Below, in pieces: positions 1 to 11,172 of a DNA stretch of 64,000 bases. Source of the stretch: Antedon mediterranea (Eukaryota; Echinodermata; Crinoidea; Comatulida; Antedonidae). The DNA lies in the NCBI RefSeq assembly GCF_964355755.1, contig NC_092676.1, forward strand, positions 25,650,288-25,714,287, written 5' to 3'. Below the pieces are notes generated by a model. It saw only the letters and a program-made list of their open reading frames with translations, made no database searches and had not been told where the DNA came from. Positions within the stretch are counted from its first letter, which is position 1, and each line of letters opens with the position of its first letter. Position numbers and translations under genes: made by a program.

Positions 1-130
1 GCCTAAATCTATTTTCCGCTACATCTTTTCTTTCAATATAATCCACTTTAAGTATTTCATCTGGAGACTTAATATTTCTTTGCGATGAAACATCACCACT
101 GGATCGCCAAAGTTTTGATAGTAGAGACAT
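1..130 (-). CDS. Candidate start exon of an unidentified gene, cut by the left edge
   Basis: On the minus strand an ATG at 130 opens 43 codons without a stop up to the window edge. The peptide begins MSLLSKLWRSSGDVSS and continues with a charged stretch containing SPDEILKVDYIERKDV. An in-frame TAA lies directly before the ATG, as expected for a true start. Composition is coding-like against an AT-rich background. I do not recognise the family. The exon must continue or be spliced beyond base 1. It could be chance, but the open frame with balanced residues is better than the surrounding sequence. Confidence 0.4.
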   Translation of the reverse strand, partial: MSLLSKLWRSSGDVSSQRNIKSPDEILKVDYIERKDVAENRFR

Positions 131-1219
131 TTAGATCTTCTTGCTTAAACACTCAATAGTAAGTCCACATTATTTAACTCTAACCACTTGTAAACAGAAA
201 TTCAATCCTTTTATTACCATCTATTAATAAATAGCAAACACAAACCTATAGATGTATGAACAATTCCAAGGAACTCGCATAGCAACTATTTACACAAGGT
301 TTTCATGAGAATAAACACTGATAGTAATGAATATTGACAATATTTCCTCTTGTAATAAGACCATGTTTTCACCGACAAAATGTTATCAAGATGTTGACAC
401 ACTGATGCACAAGAACCAATTGAATATGCTCCAATTGTAAAGACTGTGAAAAGACTAATTATATCTCAACTCCAAGGGAACATAATTTAAACATAAACTG
501 CCATTTTATACTGTACCCAGACCTCACAGAGAGGAGACAAACCAAAGACAGATTACATACTGTACAATGCCAAGGAGCACAGTCTAAAAGTATTTGTTAG
601 TTTTCACTCAACCATGTCAACCTATTCTTACATTGATAGCACAATAGTAACCGAATAGGCTTAACAAAATCAATTTATTTAATAGACAATAGGTAGCTTA
701 CCTATCTAGATTAAAAACTTGAATATCTCGTAGCCTGATTAAAACACAAGAGGATACACTACACTATCAAAGTAATATTTAATTGAAAGACCCCTGCAAA
801 AAAGTAGCTCCATTCAGCATGCAATCTGTTCTATCAATTGAATGACAATTGAAGAATTCCTTTATTTAAATAATCAGATATTAAACCAAACAAAATTGTT
901 TTTTTAAATAATAATAGTTAATTTTTTTAAGCCTAAAGTTAATATGCTAATTTTTCATCTTTCTACTTTAGTTTTTTAACAAATTCTTGGCCAACCCAGG
1001 GACATCCTATTATCACTATCAACACATTACTGTACTTTTAAATGTTTTTATACTTGTTCCACAGTCATCATGGTTCATATTCTATGGAATAAGTTGGTTT
1101 TTTATGTAAATTCTACCACTGAAGTATGATGCAATAAACGAAATGACATTTGTTAGAGATTTAAACATTGAACTACTGAGTTAATACAGTATTTCGCAAC
1201 ATAATAAGTTCATTAAACT
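131..1219. other. AT-rich spacer, no gene seen
   Basis: No exon, RNA gene or recognised repeat is visible. Bases just right of 130 would be promoter or 5' UTR if the start exon at 1-130 is real. Confidence 0.4.
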
Positions 1220-1397
1220 TTACATTCGAATGGAAAAAAAGTACATAACAGTAAGCACAAAGGTAACCAAAATGCCAATTGAAACAGCCAAAGATGAGAC
1301 AGAATAACCTGTACTGAAGTTAAACTGATTTGTTTTCTTGATGTCCCGCGGAGAAGGCACGTCATTTGAGACCTTGTCGACTGTAGTTTGGCTGCTT
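1220..1397 (-). CDS. Candidate terminal exon encoding a C-terminal membrane anchor
   Basis: On the minus strand, 58 codons end at TAA (1220-1222). The 5' side has a plausible acceptor, CTGTCTGTCGGATATTAGCAG, preceded by a branch-like CCTAAC, so the exon would start at 1397 with one nucleotide completing a split codon. The peptide has a hydrophilic part (SSQTTVDKVSNDVPSPRDIKK) followed by SVSSLAVSIGILVTF and VLTVMYFFSIRM. That is one hydrophobic segment of about 20 residues ending close to the C-terminus, as in tail-anchored or single-pass type I proteins. I cannot assign a family. The upstream exon of the same gene may be the start exon at 3147-3317, but I did not find a joining exon. Confidence 0.45.
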
Positions 1398-2366
1398 CTG
1401 CTAATATCCGACAGACAGGTGTGTTAGGCTACATAGTGTGTTTACAAGCAATGGTGCCATCAAACTCACGGAACTACGCACTAGGATACTGAAAAAGCAA
1501 CTTCTTACAATTCACTGGTGTGTGACAACAACTTGAAAGTGAATACTAAGAAGCTGGCGAGGGTCACAGAATTTTAATGTTTTATCTTTTAATATATTAC
1601 ATTACAGGAATTCATGTTTTTTATGTGTGTAATTCATTTATTATTAATATTTATGTATTTCGATGTGGAGAGCCTCTCGACGGTTATTTTTATTTATAAC
1701 ATTTAGGTGCCTCATTGATTTACTTTTGTACTGTTTTTATATCTTTCTTTGTACTGTATTTTAAATTTGGCGAAATAAATGTATCTTACAGTATAATACC
1801 ATAGATTATGTAAATGCTGGTCACTTACTCATAGGTAGGATATAAAATAGACATAAAAAAAAGGAAAGATAGAAAAATTAAACAAGAAACAAATGATAAA
1901 CACAAGATTTTACACACAGAAGATTGTTGAGTTGTTTGTACTAAAAAGTCGAACTTAAATTTAATAATTTTTTGGATGAATATTTTTTATGGATTTATAA
2001 TTTTCATATTTTCTTAATTGGTCAATAAAAAGGGATCATTAAATTAAAATTGATAGTAAGAACAGATGTTATAATTGTATATCTTATACAGCTGAGGATG
2101 TGACTGAGAAAATGTGGTTAAATTATTCATTGCGACTTATTTATTATCTTGCAGCTGAGTTTTAACTGAAATTGCTTATTAGATAGCTCGGTAAAACTAG
2201 TTTGTAGCCCGATTTCTTCATGGGTGAAATATGTCACTGGGCTACTAAAAATTGGCTATGATGTTAAACGGCACATTATCCTTAATGTACATTTGAATTA
2301 TTATTCAAAAGGTAATTCAATCTTTTAATTATTTGTTAAAAATAGAGGGTAGCACAACACATTTAT

Positions 2367-2495
2367 GTAGTCTACACTATCAAACTTGTTTGAGAAAAAC
2401 CAAATATGGTAGTCATATGCCCTAAAATGGTAGTGATATGACATCATCATGTCCATATATGGGCACATCATGTTTGATAGGGTAGACAGAGCTTT
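2367..2495. mobile_element. MITE-A copy
   Basis: Degenerate copy of the 140-bp TIR element: left end GTCTACACTATCAAAC, right end GTTTGATAGGGTAGACAGAG, internal units AATGGTAGTGATATGACATC. The rest of 1398-3146 holds no recognisable gene. Confidence 0.85.
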
Positions 2496-3146
2496 GATAA
2501 GTTTGGTGAAACATCAAACATTCTGTTTGTTTTGATAATACACCTTCCTATGGCTTGGCATGTGGACAAATATTTCAAAGAAAAACCACAAGTTTCTGTC
2601 TGGCTCCTTGGCTGAAAAATTTGCATCAGATGGTCACTGGTATTTTTAGAAACATTTTAATACTGCTGTCAAATTGATTATGATACAAAAATAAACAGTT
2701 TATTTTTACATTTTTGGTCTATTAATAACTTTATCAAAGAACTTAATTCTGTTCAGTAAAAATCACGGGCAAGCCACTCCGAGGCTCTGTTGAGACTTGG
2801 GCTAGTGAACTGCCATGCTTTATATAGTGGGTATAGAAATTGTTATTGTTAATTTTGGACTAGCAAAAATGCATGGCTAGTAAAGGGTTAGAAATACTAG
2901 CCAATAATAAAGATAAATTGAAGAGGGTTGCCCACACGTTACTGTAAAAAGACTGAAGGGGGTACAAAGGTTAAAGGGCAAAGCCTTGGTTGGGGGTCAT
3001 GAGCCAGACAATTGGGGAGGTTTACATTGGATTTCACACCATAAAGCCCATAATTACATGACACAAAAAAATATTTGAATGAAAATATGCCGGGAAATAT
3101 ATAATTTATAAGCCAATTTATTTTTAAAAAGTTTTGAGAGACTTAC

Positions 3147-3317
3147 CAATAGCGGGTTAATCAATGGATCACTTCGAAAACCCGCAAATGAATTACTCCG
3201 GTTCAGTGACTGGCGATGGGTGCTACTACGGCGCCTTAACGTTCCCGAAAAGTCTTGTAGCCGCCCTAAATAAAACATAGCGAGGTTACTAATGGAAGCG
3301 GTGGATAAACGACTCAT
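3147..3317 (-). CDS. Candidate first coding exon of an unidentified gene
   Basis: The minus-strand ATG at 3317 opens 57 codons that end exactly at a consensus donor (TTG|GTAAGT, donor at 3146-3141), phase 0. The peptide starts MSRLSTASISNLAMFYLGRL and contains a basic-serine cluster (RRRSSTHRQSLNRSNSF) typical of basophilic kinase sites. GC content is higher than in the flanks. Codon composition, ATG and a strong donor together make this a plausible 5' exon. I do not recognise the protein and found no certain downstream exon; the candidate terminal exon at 1220-1397 lies in the right direction. Confidence 0.45.
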
Positions 3318-4054
3318 TGTGGCTAGATTATAAACAAAACATGATGACCGACGTTAATCCTTCCATGATATGACAGATATTAAATGATATGACAAACCAT
3401 CTTACATATGGAAGAGTTCATTATATCAATAGGGTCCCAAAAAAATTAAAAGGGCAATTAACAATTTAAATACACAATGATTAATTGGTTAGTATATGAA
3501 CATATAAATACATAAGAACGTATCTGTTGTTAAAAGTATAAAACTTCATTATTAAACGATATTAAATAAACTTTATTAGAAAGAGGATTTAGTCGGCTGT
3601 GGCTAGGCCTACATTCGTGATTATAGGCATGATGAGCACATCCGCTGCAAGGTATAGACCCCTGGTATGGCAGTTAAGCTTCTAATTTCAGAAACTCATA
3701 GGTTGTTTCTAGGTATCTATCATGTTGCAAGGTAAACAGTTTGCACAGATAGCGTGCTGAGGGTTTTAATATAGAAAGTACTAAATGCTGTCCGTTAAAA
3801 AAAAAATATTAATGGTGTTAAAAACAATGTAAATTTCAACCATAAATGAATTACCAATTTTAGAAATACTCAACATAAAATGCATAATGAACAGGGAAAA
3901 ATTTCATTTAAAAATTTTGTTTAGCAATATTGCTAATCAAACTGATTTTTAAGTCGAAAAACATTGTATTTTTTGCTACACAATTTTCAAAATGTGTAGC
4001 AATAAGGTTGTTTTGTTTAGCTTTTTGCTATGCTACACTGGCGAAAATGTTCCC

Positions 4055-4272
4055 TGATGAACACTAATTTTTACATGATGAATGTTATGTAAATGATGGG
4101 TACTTTTCAAATCTACACATCATTGCTGTATGAATTAAAACATATTCGTTTTGTTTAAACCAACTTTTAATTTTAAAAATACTCAACATAAAATTGTTAT
4201 AAACATGAACACTAATTTTTACATGATGAATAAATGTTATGTGAATGATTGGTACTTTTCCAAATCTACACA
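4055..4272. repeat. Imperfect local duplication, about 70 bp twice
   Basis: A block containing AACACTAATTTTTACATGAT and ending near TTTTCAAATCTACACA occurs at 4055-4122 and again at 4203-4272, with small indels. A related upstream block (AATACTCAACATAAAA) is at about 3865 and 4180. Confidence 0.7.
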
Positions 4273-4673
4273 CCAAAACATCATTTCTGGAAAGATTGGT
4301 ATTCGTAATGCATTTTAAAGGGTTTTAAATTTGGGGCAAAATTTCGGACCTTAGGAACATTCTGGCGCCAATAAAACACTATTTCAAATTCACTGAAACA
4401 AAAAACAAGTAAATAAACAAACGTGTGAGGTGCAGAAGCACTATTGCAGTATTAATGACAAATTGTTACACCTGCCTTAGCCATCAAGAAGATGTTGATG
4501 ATAGACAGGTGGACAGCTGGCCCTTAAGGCACACCTGGAGGAAAGGTGTGTGTGCTTATTTGTTTTAAGAATGCTCTTCATCTATACATTAATTGTCTAT
4601 CTGATGGCTATTATAGTTGTAATTAAGGAATAAAATGCATTCATTCAAGATGGGTGATACTATCATGACAAAG

Positions 4674-4815
4674 TCAGGGCTGTAGCCACCAGTACGTTTG
4701 GTAAGGTTTGAACCCGACTACTTTTTCACAGAGGCTTTTGACAACCCAGTGGCTTGAACAGAGATTGTTCCCTTTTTCTTGTGAAAACCGGACCATTTTA
4801 TTTCTCGTGGCTACA
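4674..4815. repeat. Dispersed repeat, copy 1
   Basis: About 140 bp closely matching 16180-16314. Shared landmarks are GTAGCCACCAGTAC, GGTAAGGTTTGAACC, TTTTTCACAGAG, CAGTGGCTT and ending CTACATCACT. No coding potential. It is not one of the TIR families in this window. Class unknown. Confidence 0.7.
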
Positions 4816-5444
4816 TCACTATAAGTATATAGTCACAGACAATTTAGAGAACATTATCGGGTGGGATTATACTTGGATTATATTGATGGGAATTTTGTGT
4901 CCATAATTTGCCTAAATTAGGAGGTGGGATTATACTTGAGTATGGGATTATATACTCAGTCATACACAGTGTATACCATGTGACACTATACAGTGAAAAT
5001 TAGTGGTTAGATACAAAAAAACAACATTTTTCTAAAAAGCAAAACTTTGAATATGAGAAACATTGCTGCAGAAATGATACATTACATGATATGACATTTC
5101 GTCAATAAATGGAATTCTACTAAACAAATCTATTCACTCCCCAAACCATACTCACTTTTAAATCTAGTTCTTCTACTACCAATTACTCCCAAAAACTAAT
5201 ATTTAGCGACACGTACGTATGTCAGGCAAGATGGGTATCATCCAATTGCTCCAGGAACAATGGAGGACAACATACAACACATGGAGCTTCAAGTGACATA
5301 ACTAATTAACATCAAACTGTACTAGATTCTCATACAAACTTTCTCTGTGATGTTTCCTTATTCTATGAGATCTGACTTCTAACATTATTAAGATATTGTG
5401 TAAGGGAGATGTAGTTTAATTACCTGCTGTAGATTTCTTTTATA

Positions 5445-5654
5445 AAGCTCTGTCTACACTATCAAACTAGTTTGAAAAAAAAAAAGTTTGATGTGCCCAA
5501 ATATGATAGTGATATACCCAAATATGATAGTGATATGCCCAAATATGATAGTGATATGCCCAAATATGATAGTGATATGCCCAAATCATCATGTCCATTT
5601 ATGGGCACATCATATTTTGTTGTCACATAAAGTTTGATAGTGTAGACAGAGCTT
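5445..5654. mobile_element. MITE-A copy with expanded internal repeat
   Basis: Full-length copy, AAGCTCTGTCTACACTATCA to GATAGTGTAGACAGAGCTT. It is longer than usual because the internal 21-bp unit CCCAAATATGATAGTGATAT is repeated in tandem about four times between 5505 and 5585. The small open frame there is only this repeat translated. Confidence 0.92.
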
Positions 5655-6227
5655 AAAATGTCTGTCAAATTGATTAAAGAATACTTTGACAAAAGAAAAG
5701 ATGTGACTGCCAGGGTTCAAAAGATTCTGTTGAGTTTTGTTTTGTTGTTGTTTTTACGAGTGGGGGAAAAGTTGTTAATAAAAAGATTTGAAAAATACGA
5801 GGATGATTATTTAAAAGTTAGCTAGGCCGAGTTTACTTACACTGGAAGGAAAGCCATTAAATAATGGATTTCAAACAGGAACAGGGAGATGTTACTTACT
5901 ATATCAGGATGATTCTGCCTGGGCTTTCACTGACTGGTGTGAAATACACTAATACACCAAATTCAATTATTTATTTTTTTAAATAAAGAAAATACCTAGC
6001 TTCTACAAAAACACTTTCTTCGTGACTTTCATGTGTTTTGAGATGTTTGACTTTTTTAACATGTCTGTAAATGGAGAGCTTTTTAAATTATCTCAAGTTT
6101 ATTGAACGACCTCATTCTGTCAAACTGCACATCTTGAAAATGGCTTGATGTGCCAAAATAAATGTTTACACTTTATTTATTTCCGAATAGAAAAGACTAA
6201 ATGTTTGAAAATTAATTTGTTTGTATC

Positions 6228-6722
6228 AAGCTCTGTCTACACTATCAAACTAGTTTGACAAAAAAGTATGATGTGCCCAAATGTGGTAGTGATATGCTTA
6301 AATATGGTAGTGATACGACATCATCATGTCCATATATGAGCACAACACATTTTTTACTTGGGGTACCCGTGTCTAGGACTCTCTCATCTTCTCCTCCATC
6401 CGACACTATTGAGTAAAAAGTGGGATTTATAAAGTACTACTCCTCCCTTATTCGTTGTAGTATTGAGCTGGGATTTGGCATGAATATACTACAGGAACAT
6501 GTCCTCAAAGCTATAGAATTTTTAAATTTCAAACCGGATGCAGCCATATGACGTCTCAAAGATGGTACCGTATAGCCGTATTTGATACCGAGGTTATTGA
6601 TGTGTATGTGACGTCACATCCCGTCTTATGATGTCATTAAAGTTTCTTTAAATGCTGTACCCCGAGTATCGCACATTCGTGCTTGTTTGTCACATAAAGT
6701 TTGATAGTGTAAACAGAGCTTT
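6228..6722. mobile_element. MITE-A copy split by another element
   Basis: Left half at 6228-6354 and right half at about 6690-6722 are the two ends of one MITE-A copy. The middle is foreign sequence, annotated separately. The insertion is therefore younger than this MITE copy. Confidence 0.85.
6355..6668. mobile_element. TIR element nested in MITE-A
   Basis: About 314 bp bounded by TACTTGGGGTAC and GTACCCCGAGTA, which are inverted repeats with one mismatch. It carries no open frame. Seen once in this window, so its family is unknown. Confidence 0.6.
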
Positions 6723-6867
6723 AGATTAATTATGATTTCCAAACAGTTAATGAATACCAAATAATTAAAACCATCAATGTTAACAACAAAATGATGCAAA
6801 AATATTACTGTACAATATGTAATGTGTTAATTAAAGAGAGCTAATAATAGCTACAACAAAACCCTAC

Positions 6868-6922
6868 CTTCCCTGTCTCTAGCTCTGCTCATCCGAGCCG
6901 AGAAACTACGTTGAAAATTCAT
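6868..6922 (-). CDS. Weak candidate first exon
   Basis: A minus-strand ATG at 6922 opens 18 codons (MNFQRSFSARMSRARDRE) plus one nucleotide, ending at a GTAGGG donor. The frame is open far upstream, so start and significance are uncertain. It could be an alternative first exon of the minus-strand gene suggested at 1.2-3.3 kb. No homology recognised. Confidence 0.22.
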
Positions 6923-7370
6923 CACGTTGTTGATTCCTTTTAAACTTCTGTTTATTTGTGGACGAATTTGGAAAATAAATTTGTTTGTAAGTTTACTGGA
7001 ATAGTTGAGCTGGGTGCCAGTGTCAAGTTCATGGCAAGGTTTGCCTATAAGCGTTCTATGTACTAATAGTACTAATAGTACTACTACTTTGGTATAATTT
7101 TTAAACAAAACTACAAGGTCACATAAGAATGTGGACACTTGAGTCAGTTTGTTTAACAGATTTGTAAACATTGTTTAACTAATAGGATTATATTGTGTTC
7201 AAGTGTATTAAGTACAGTATAGATAGAAGGTCAGAAACAATGATTTTTGCAGTGGTTTTTCTTTTATTTGTTTATTACAAATCATATTTTTCTTTTATAA
7301 AAACCATAATGTGAGATTATTTACTGATTTAGCACATAAAACAAAGAAATATATATTATAATTAGAATAT

Positions 7371-7822
7371 ATAAACACAACAGGCATAGAAATAAATTCC
7401 AAACCGCCCGGTGATACACTGAAAATTATTTAATTAAATTTTGAAACGATAAAGATGAGGAAATCTGGGAGAATGAGAAAAAGTCGCCCCAACCGAGACT
7501 CGAACTCGGACCGTCTGCTTGATATGCAGTTGCCCTAACCATTAGACCACTGGGGCTTTCATGGTATTGTTCTTTAACTCGATCGGATAACGACCCTTTA
7601 ACATTCTCGGCGTGGTACGGTTGGAACACAACTAGTCCTCAGTTGTACGCACGCGCACCAGAGATCAAATTGATACGCCCTCATTTATAATTCAGTATAT
7701 TTATTCACTAAGCAGGATCTCGAGAGATACTTTTATATATAAACACAACAGGCATAAAAATAAATTCCAAACTGCCCGGTGATACACTGAAAATTATTTA
7801 ATTAATTTTTGAAACGATAAAG
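7371..7822. repeat. Composite repeat: direct 83-bp repeats around a tRNA-like module
   Basis: The block containing AACACAACAGGCATA, CCGCCCGGTGATACACTGAA and TTGAAACGATAAAG occurs at 7371-7455 and again in the same orientation at 7740-7822. Between them lies an almost intact tRNA (7486-7556, minus) and a unique segment. Related copies are at 13600-13755, 30545-30842 and 46594-46745. The short open frame over this region is not a gene. Confidence 0.75.
7486..7556 (-). tRNA. tRNA-like sequence with intact cloverleaf, probably a SINE head or pseudogene
   Basis: Read on the minus strand, GCCCCAG pairs with TTGGGGC as the acceptor stem. The D arm contains TGGTCTAATGGTTA (a good A box). The anticodon arm CTGC-ATATCAA-GCAG would give anticodon AUC. 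The T arm CCGAG-TTCGAGT-CTCGG is perfect and supplies a B box. The D arm resembles metazoan tRNA-Glu/Asp. Because decayed versions sit in the same repeat context at 30.66 and 46.6 kb, I favour a tRNA-derived repeat over a functional tRNA gene; no CCA is encoded. Confidence 0.5.
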
Positions 7823-8479
7823 AATATGAAATATTATAAATAAAAAATCTATATTCTTAGAATCTTATGTAATGCAATTTAATTTACTAATATTATTTTT
7901 AATGTAAATTTGCTCACATTACTACTACTACCAATACAAGCTAACAAAAAAATAAAATGTCAAATTTGACTATCTTTCCATTAAATACCCCATCTATCTA
8001 TAAATAAGACATCTAGTCCAGTTTCCCTGTGCTCTAACCCAATTTATGTCTTCATGTTTAAACTAGAGGGCATCATTTACAAGACCACTCATTTTCACAA
8101 GCCTACAGGGAGACAATAATCAATAATTTACATCTCTCTGTAGGCCTACTTTTTGGTAATTCTATGGAAGGGCTGCTACCAGCTGAACAATTCAAAAGAC
8201 AAATATAGTACAAACGATACTTACATGTGCTATACCAACTTCTCTTATGAATACAATTTAATGCCATTGTTATTATCCCAAATTCTCTAAATGTCCGCGT
8301 TTAAAAAATATTTTAGTTTGCAATTTCGAATTAAGTAAATACAACTTAGCATCAATTTTTGAATCTGAGCATAGTAATATATACGAAAAAAGAAAAATGT
8401 CGAACGCGGCAACGAAAATCTTTCAACGAGTGTCCAAATAGTAGTAATAATTAAACACGAGGATAGAGTGAGAAAGACA
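7823..8479. other. Spacer, nothing recognised
   Basis: AT-rich sequence without a convincing exon, RNA or named repeat. Confidence 0.4.
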
Positions 8480-8703
8480 CTAATCCACTTCTTCTTGACA
8501 CGTCGGCTCCAAGCACTCTAGTTCACTTTTTACTGCAAATGCTATTATAAAAAATTAATAGCTTAAAAAAACCACAGCTAATGGTCACACTTGCCGTACA
8601 GAGGCTTTCATGTGCTATTCAAGTGTAATGAACGGATTTAAAACAGGATTTTGCAACTCACCAATAAAAAATCTCACAAGCTAACGTCACATATTGCGAA
8701 TAC
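8480..8703 (-). CDS. Candidate terminal exons of an unidentified minus-strand gene
   Basis: On the minus strand a 42-nt block (8703-8662) is flanked by a strong acceptor (TTCTTTTTCTTGACAG) and a strong donor (TTG|GTGAGT); one frame reads YSQYVTLACEIFY. A second block begins after the acceptor ATAGCATTTGCAG at 8532. Spliced in phase it adds only C-K-K before a stop. In another frame the second block reads KSELECLEPTCQEEVD then TAG at 8480. The splice signals are good but the coding content is too short to identify, and I found no upstream exon. Confidence 0.25.
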
Positions 8704-11172
8704 CTGTCAAGAAAAAGAAATTAAAATATGATTAATTATACTAATTAAGTTACAACTTTACTTAGATGCATGATTTATAAAATGTTAAAATTCAAATTAA
8801 ACACACACTAGTACAGTAGTGTAAATTAAATACTGTATGTCTGTGATGACTAAGGTAAAGTAACATAAAACAAGAAATATTTCTTACAAAAAACGCTGCT
8901 AGCTTATTGAAAAATATTTTTTATTTCAAATGTTTTTTAATGTGTCATTTTATTGTCACATAATAGTTATTTTGCCTGAAAAAAATGTAACTTAAAGCAA
9001 CAAATACTTAAATTGTCTGTCAGACAATGGTTTTTGGGTTTCTTTTCTTTTTTTATATGTGAATAAATATTATATTTTTGTTACAGAAGTGAATACTCAA
9101 TTTCTGTCACTTTAGTTAATTTTATTGCTAAGGTCAAATCTGGGGGTCACTTCATCACCCTAGATATTTCAATTGTGAAGTATCCTATTACAAACACAAA
9201 CTTTAATTGACTGTTTCGATAATAATTCAATGAATATCTGACACTGACAGTGAATATAGGGATTTGTAATTTTAGCATGACATGTCCTAATAGACTCTTT
9301 CCCAGCCGTTTTTTGGGTCTACTGTGAATCAATAAATCATAGTGGAGTTTCCATTTTCACAAAACTGTCTGTCCTTAGAACTATAACTGCTGCTTGCTTT
9401 AGCTTCTGATTGAGTAGTCCTAATGGGACGTAGCGGGCTAGAGCAGCAGCGTGAAAAACTAACTAGACTATAATTTATATCAAAATTTTTTTTCTTAATA
9501 AATCAGACATTGTTGAAAGAGGTGAGATATGATATTACCAAAAAAAAACTATGTTAGTTTAGACAATATTTTAACAGTTTTTGATCATCAAAACAAAAAC
9601 ACAAACATGGGCAACAGCAGATGATTAAAGTAAAAACTGATAATTAGTGTAGGTTCTAGACAGAGTTTTGACTTTATAGTAAAAAGATAAATATTTTGGC
9701 ACATACTGTGTTTCATACGTATACTACCTGAGAAAATCAGACTGATGGAATAACATAAACTAGACAACTACAGACTTGCGGAAAATCTAACCAATCAGAC
9801 GATAGTTGCAACATTAAGAAATGTGCACTTAGAGCAATTTTGCAAGAGGAAGTAAGATTATATAATACATTCCTTTAATTCGTGACATTTCATAAATAGG
9901 ACTACGAACCGAAATAAAACACATCTAAATGGGAAAGTTCTAATTAAAGATATGGATACATGCCACAGTTTATGGTTTATAAGTCATAAGGGAGATATTA
10001 CATGGCTAATGACAACATAAAGGTATTGCCATTTATGACACATGCACTTATTCTAAGAGAAGCATAAAATCTAGCATACCTGTGTCGGGAATGTGAAATT
10101 ACCTGTAAATTATTACTTGAAAAAATGCTTGCAAAAACATTTTTATAGTACTTCATTTGTATGTTTGTATATATTAGGATAATTTCTACAATTTTTTAAA
10201 TTATAGTCAATCATTTTATTTAGCATTATAGGTATACCAACACACCATGCCTTTTGATTTTCAGGAAATCTTTAGTTTGGCTCATCTCATCTCATCTGTA
10301 TCTTTCAAATGGGATGCCAATCATATTTTAAAATAGCACGCCCTCTTCTGTGGCCTTCTCTGCGTTTTGCCGAGTATTTCACTTAGTTTTTGACTAATTT
10401 TTTAAGTAATTATTGTTATTACAATTTGAAACAGCGTTAATATTTTTCTTCAGTATTAAAAAATAAATGCAGAATTTCAAATTGCGCAAATCATGTATAA
10501 ACATTTGATTACAACCTCATCATATATCAAACCATATGCCTAGCTAGCAGTCTACACCAAGATAAATTATGCTAGGACTAGGGCTCGCTTACAGTGTATA
10601 TCACTTTCCTCGTCCCGTAACACACCACAATATTATAGTACTGTATAGACTCTAGTCTACCACCTCCTAGGCCTATTATATTTAAATTACATAGTTTGGG
10701 CCTGGGTCTACTTCCTACAGGAAGTGATCTGGGCCTAGGCCTAGCTAGCCTAGCTAGGCCCTAGCTAGGTATAGACAGTTTATCCCTTTTCTTTTGTGGA
10801 ATATATTATCACGCAGTGTTTCTGAAACATGTATGAATTTGTATGTTTATATATAATACTTACTAGGCCTAGATATAATAGATTTCTAATTAAAGTATAA
10901 CAACAACTACAACTGAAAATGCAATTTTGTACTTCCCGGTGTGATGGGCATTTCTTCCCTGATGGCCGGTTGCAAATTTTGGTTGTGAGCCCTCATCGAT
11001 TGGAAAAACTACGCAAGTTTATTAGTCTTATTATTTTAATGAAGTTGAAACTACGTGGCTGTACATGAGAGGCTAGGGATTTCAATTTTTCAACCATCAA
11101 AAAAGTGCATGCGAGCGCACATTTTTAATATTTGTTAGTTTCATAAAGATATATTTTTTGTTTATAATAATA
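8704..11172. other. Intergenic sequence upstream of NUP35
   Basis: No supported gene. From about 10540 the sequence is rich in CTAG and TAGGCCTAG words (for example 10728-10765 and 11280-11410), a low-complexity feature repeated on both sides of the NUP35 start. The NUP35 promoter presumably lies within the last few hundred bases, but no clear core element is visible. Confidence 0.4.

Noticed and set aside
7426-7629. 67-codon minus-strand open frame
   Set aside because: Covers the tRNA-like module and its repeat; a very similar peptide at 30607-30834 is the same repeat.
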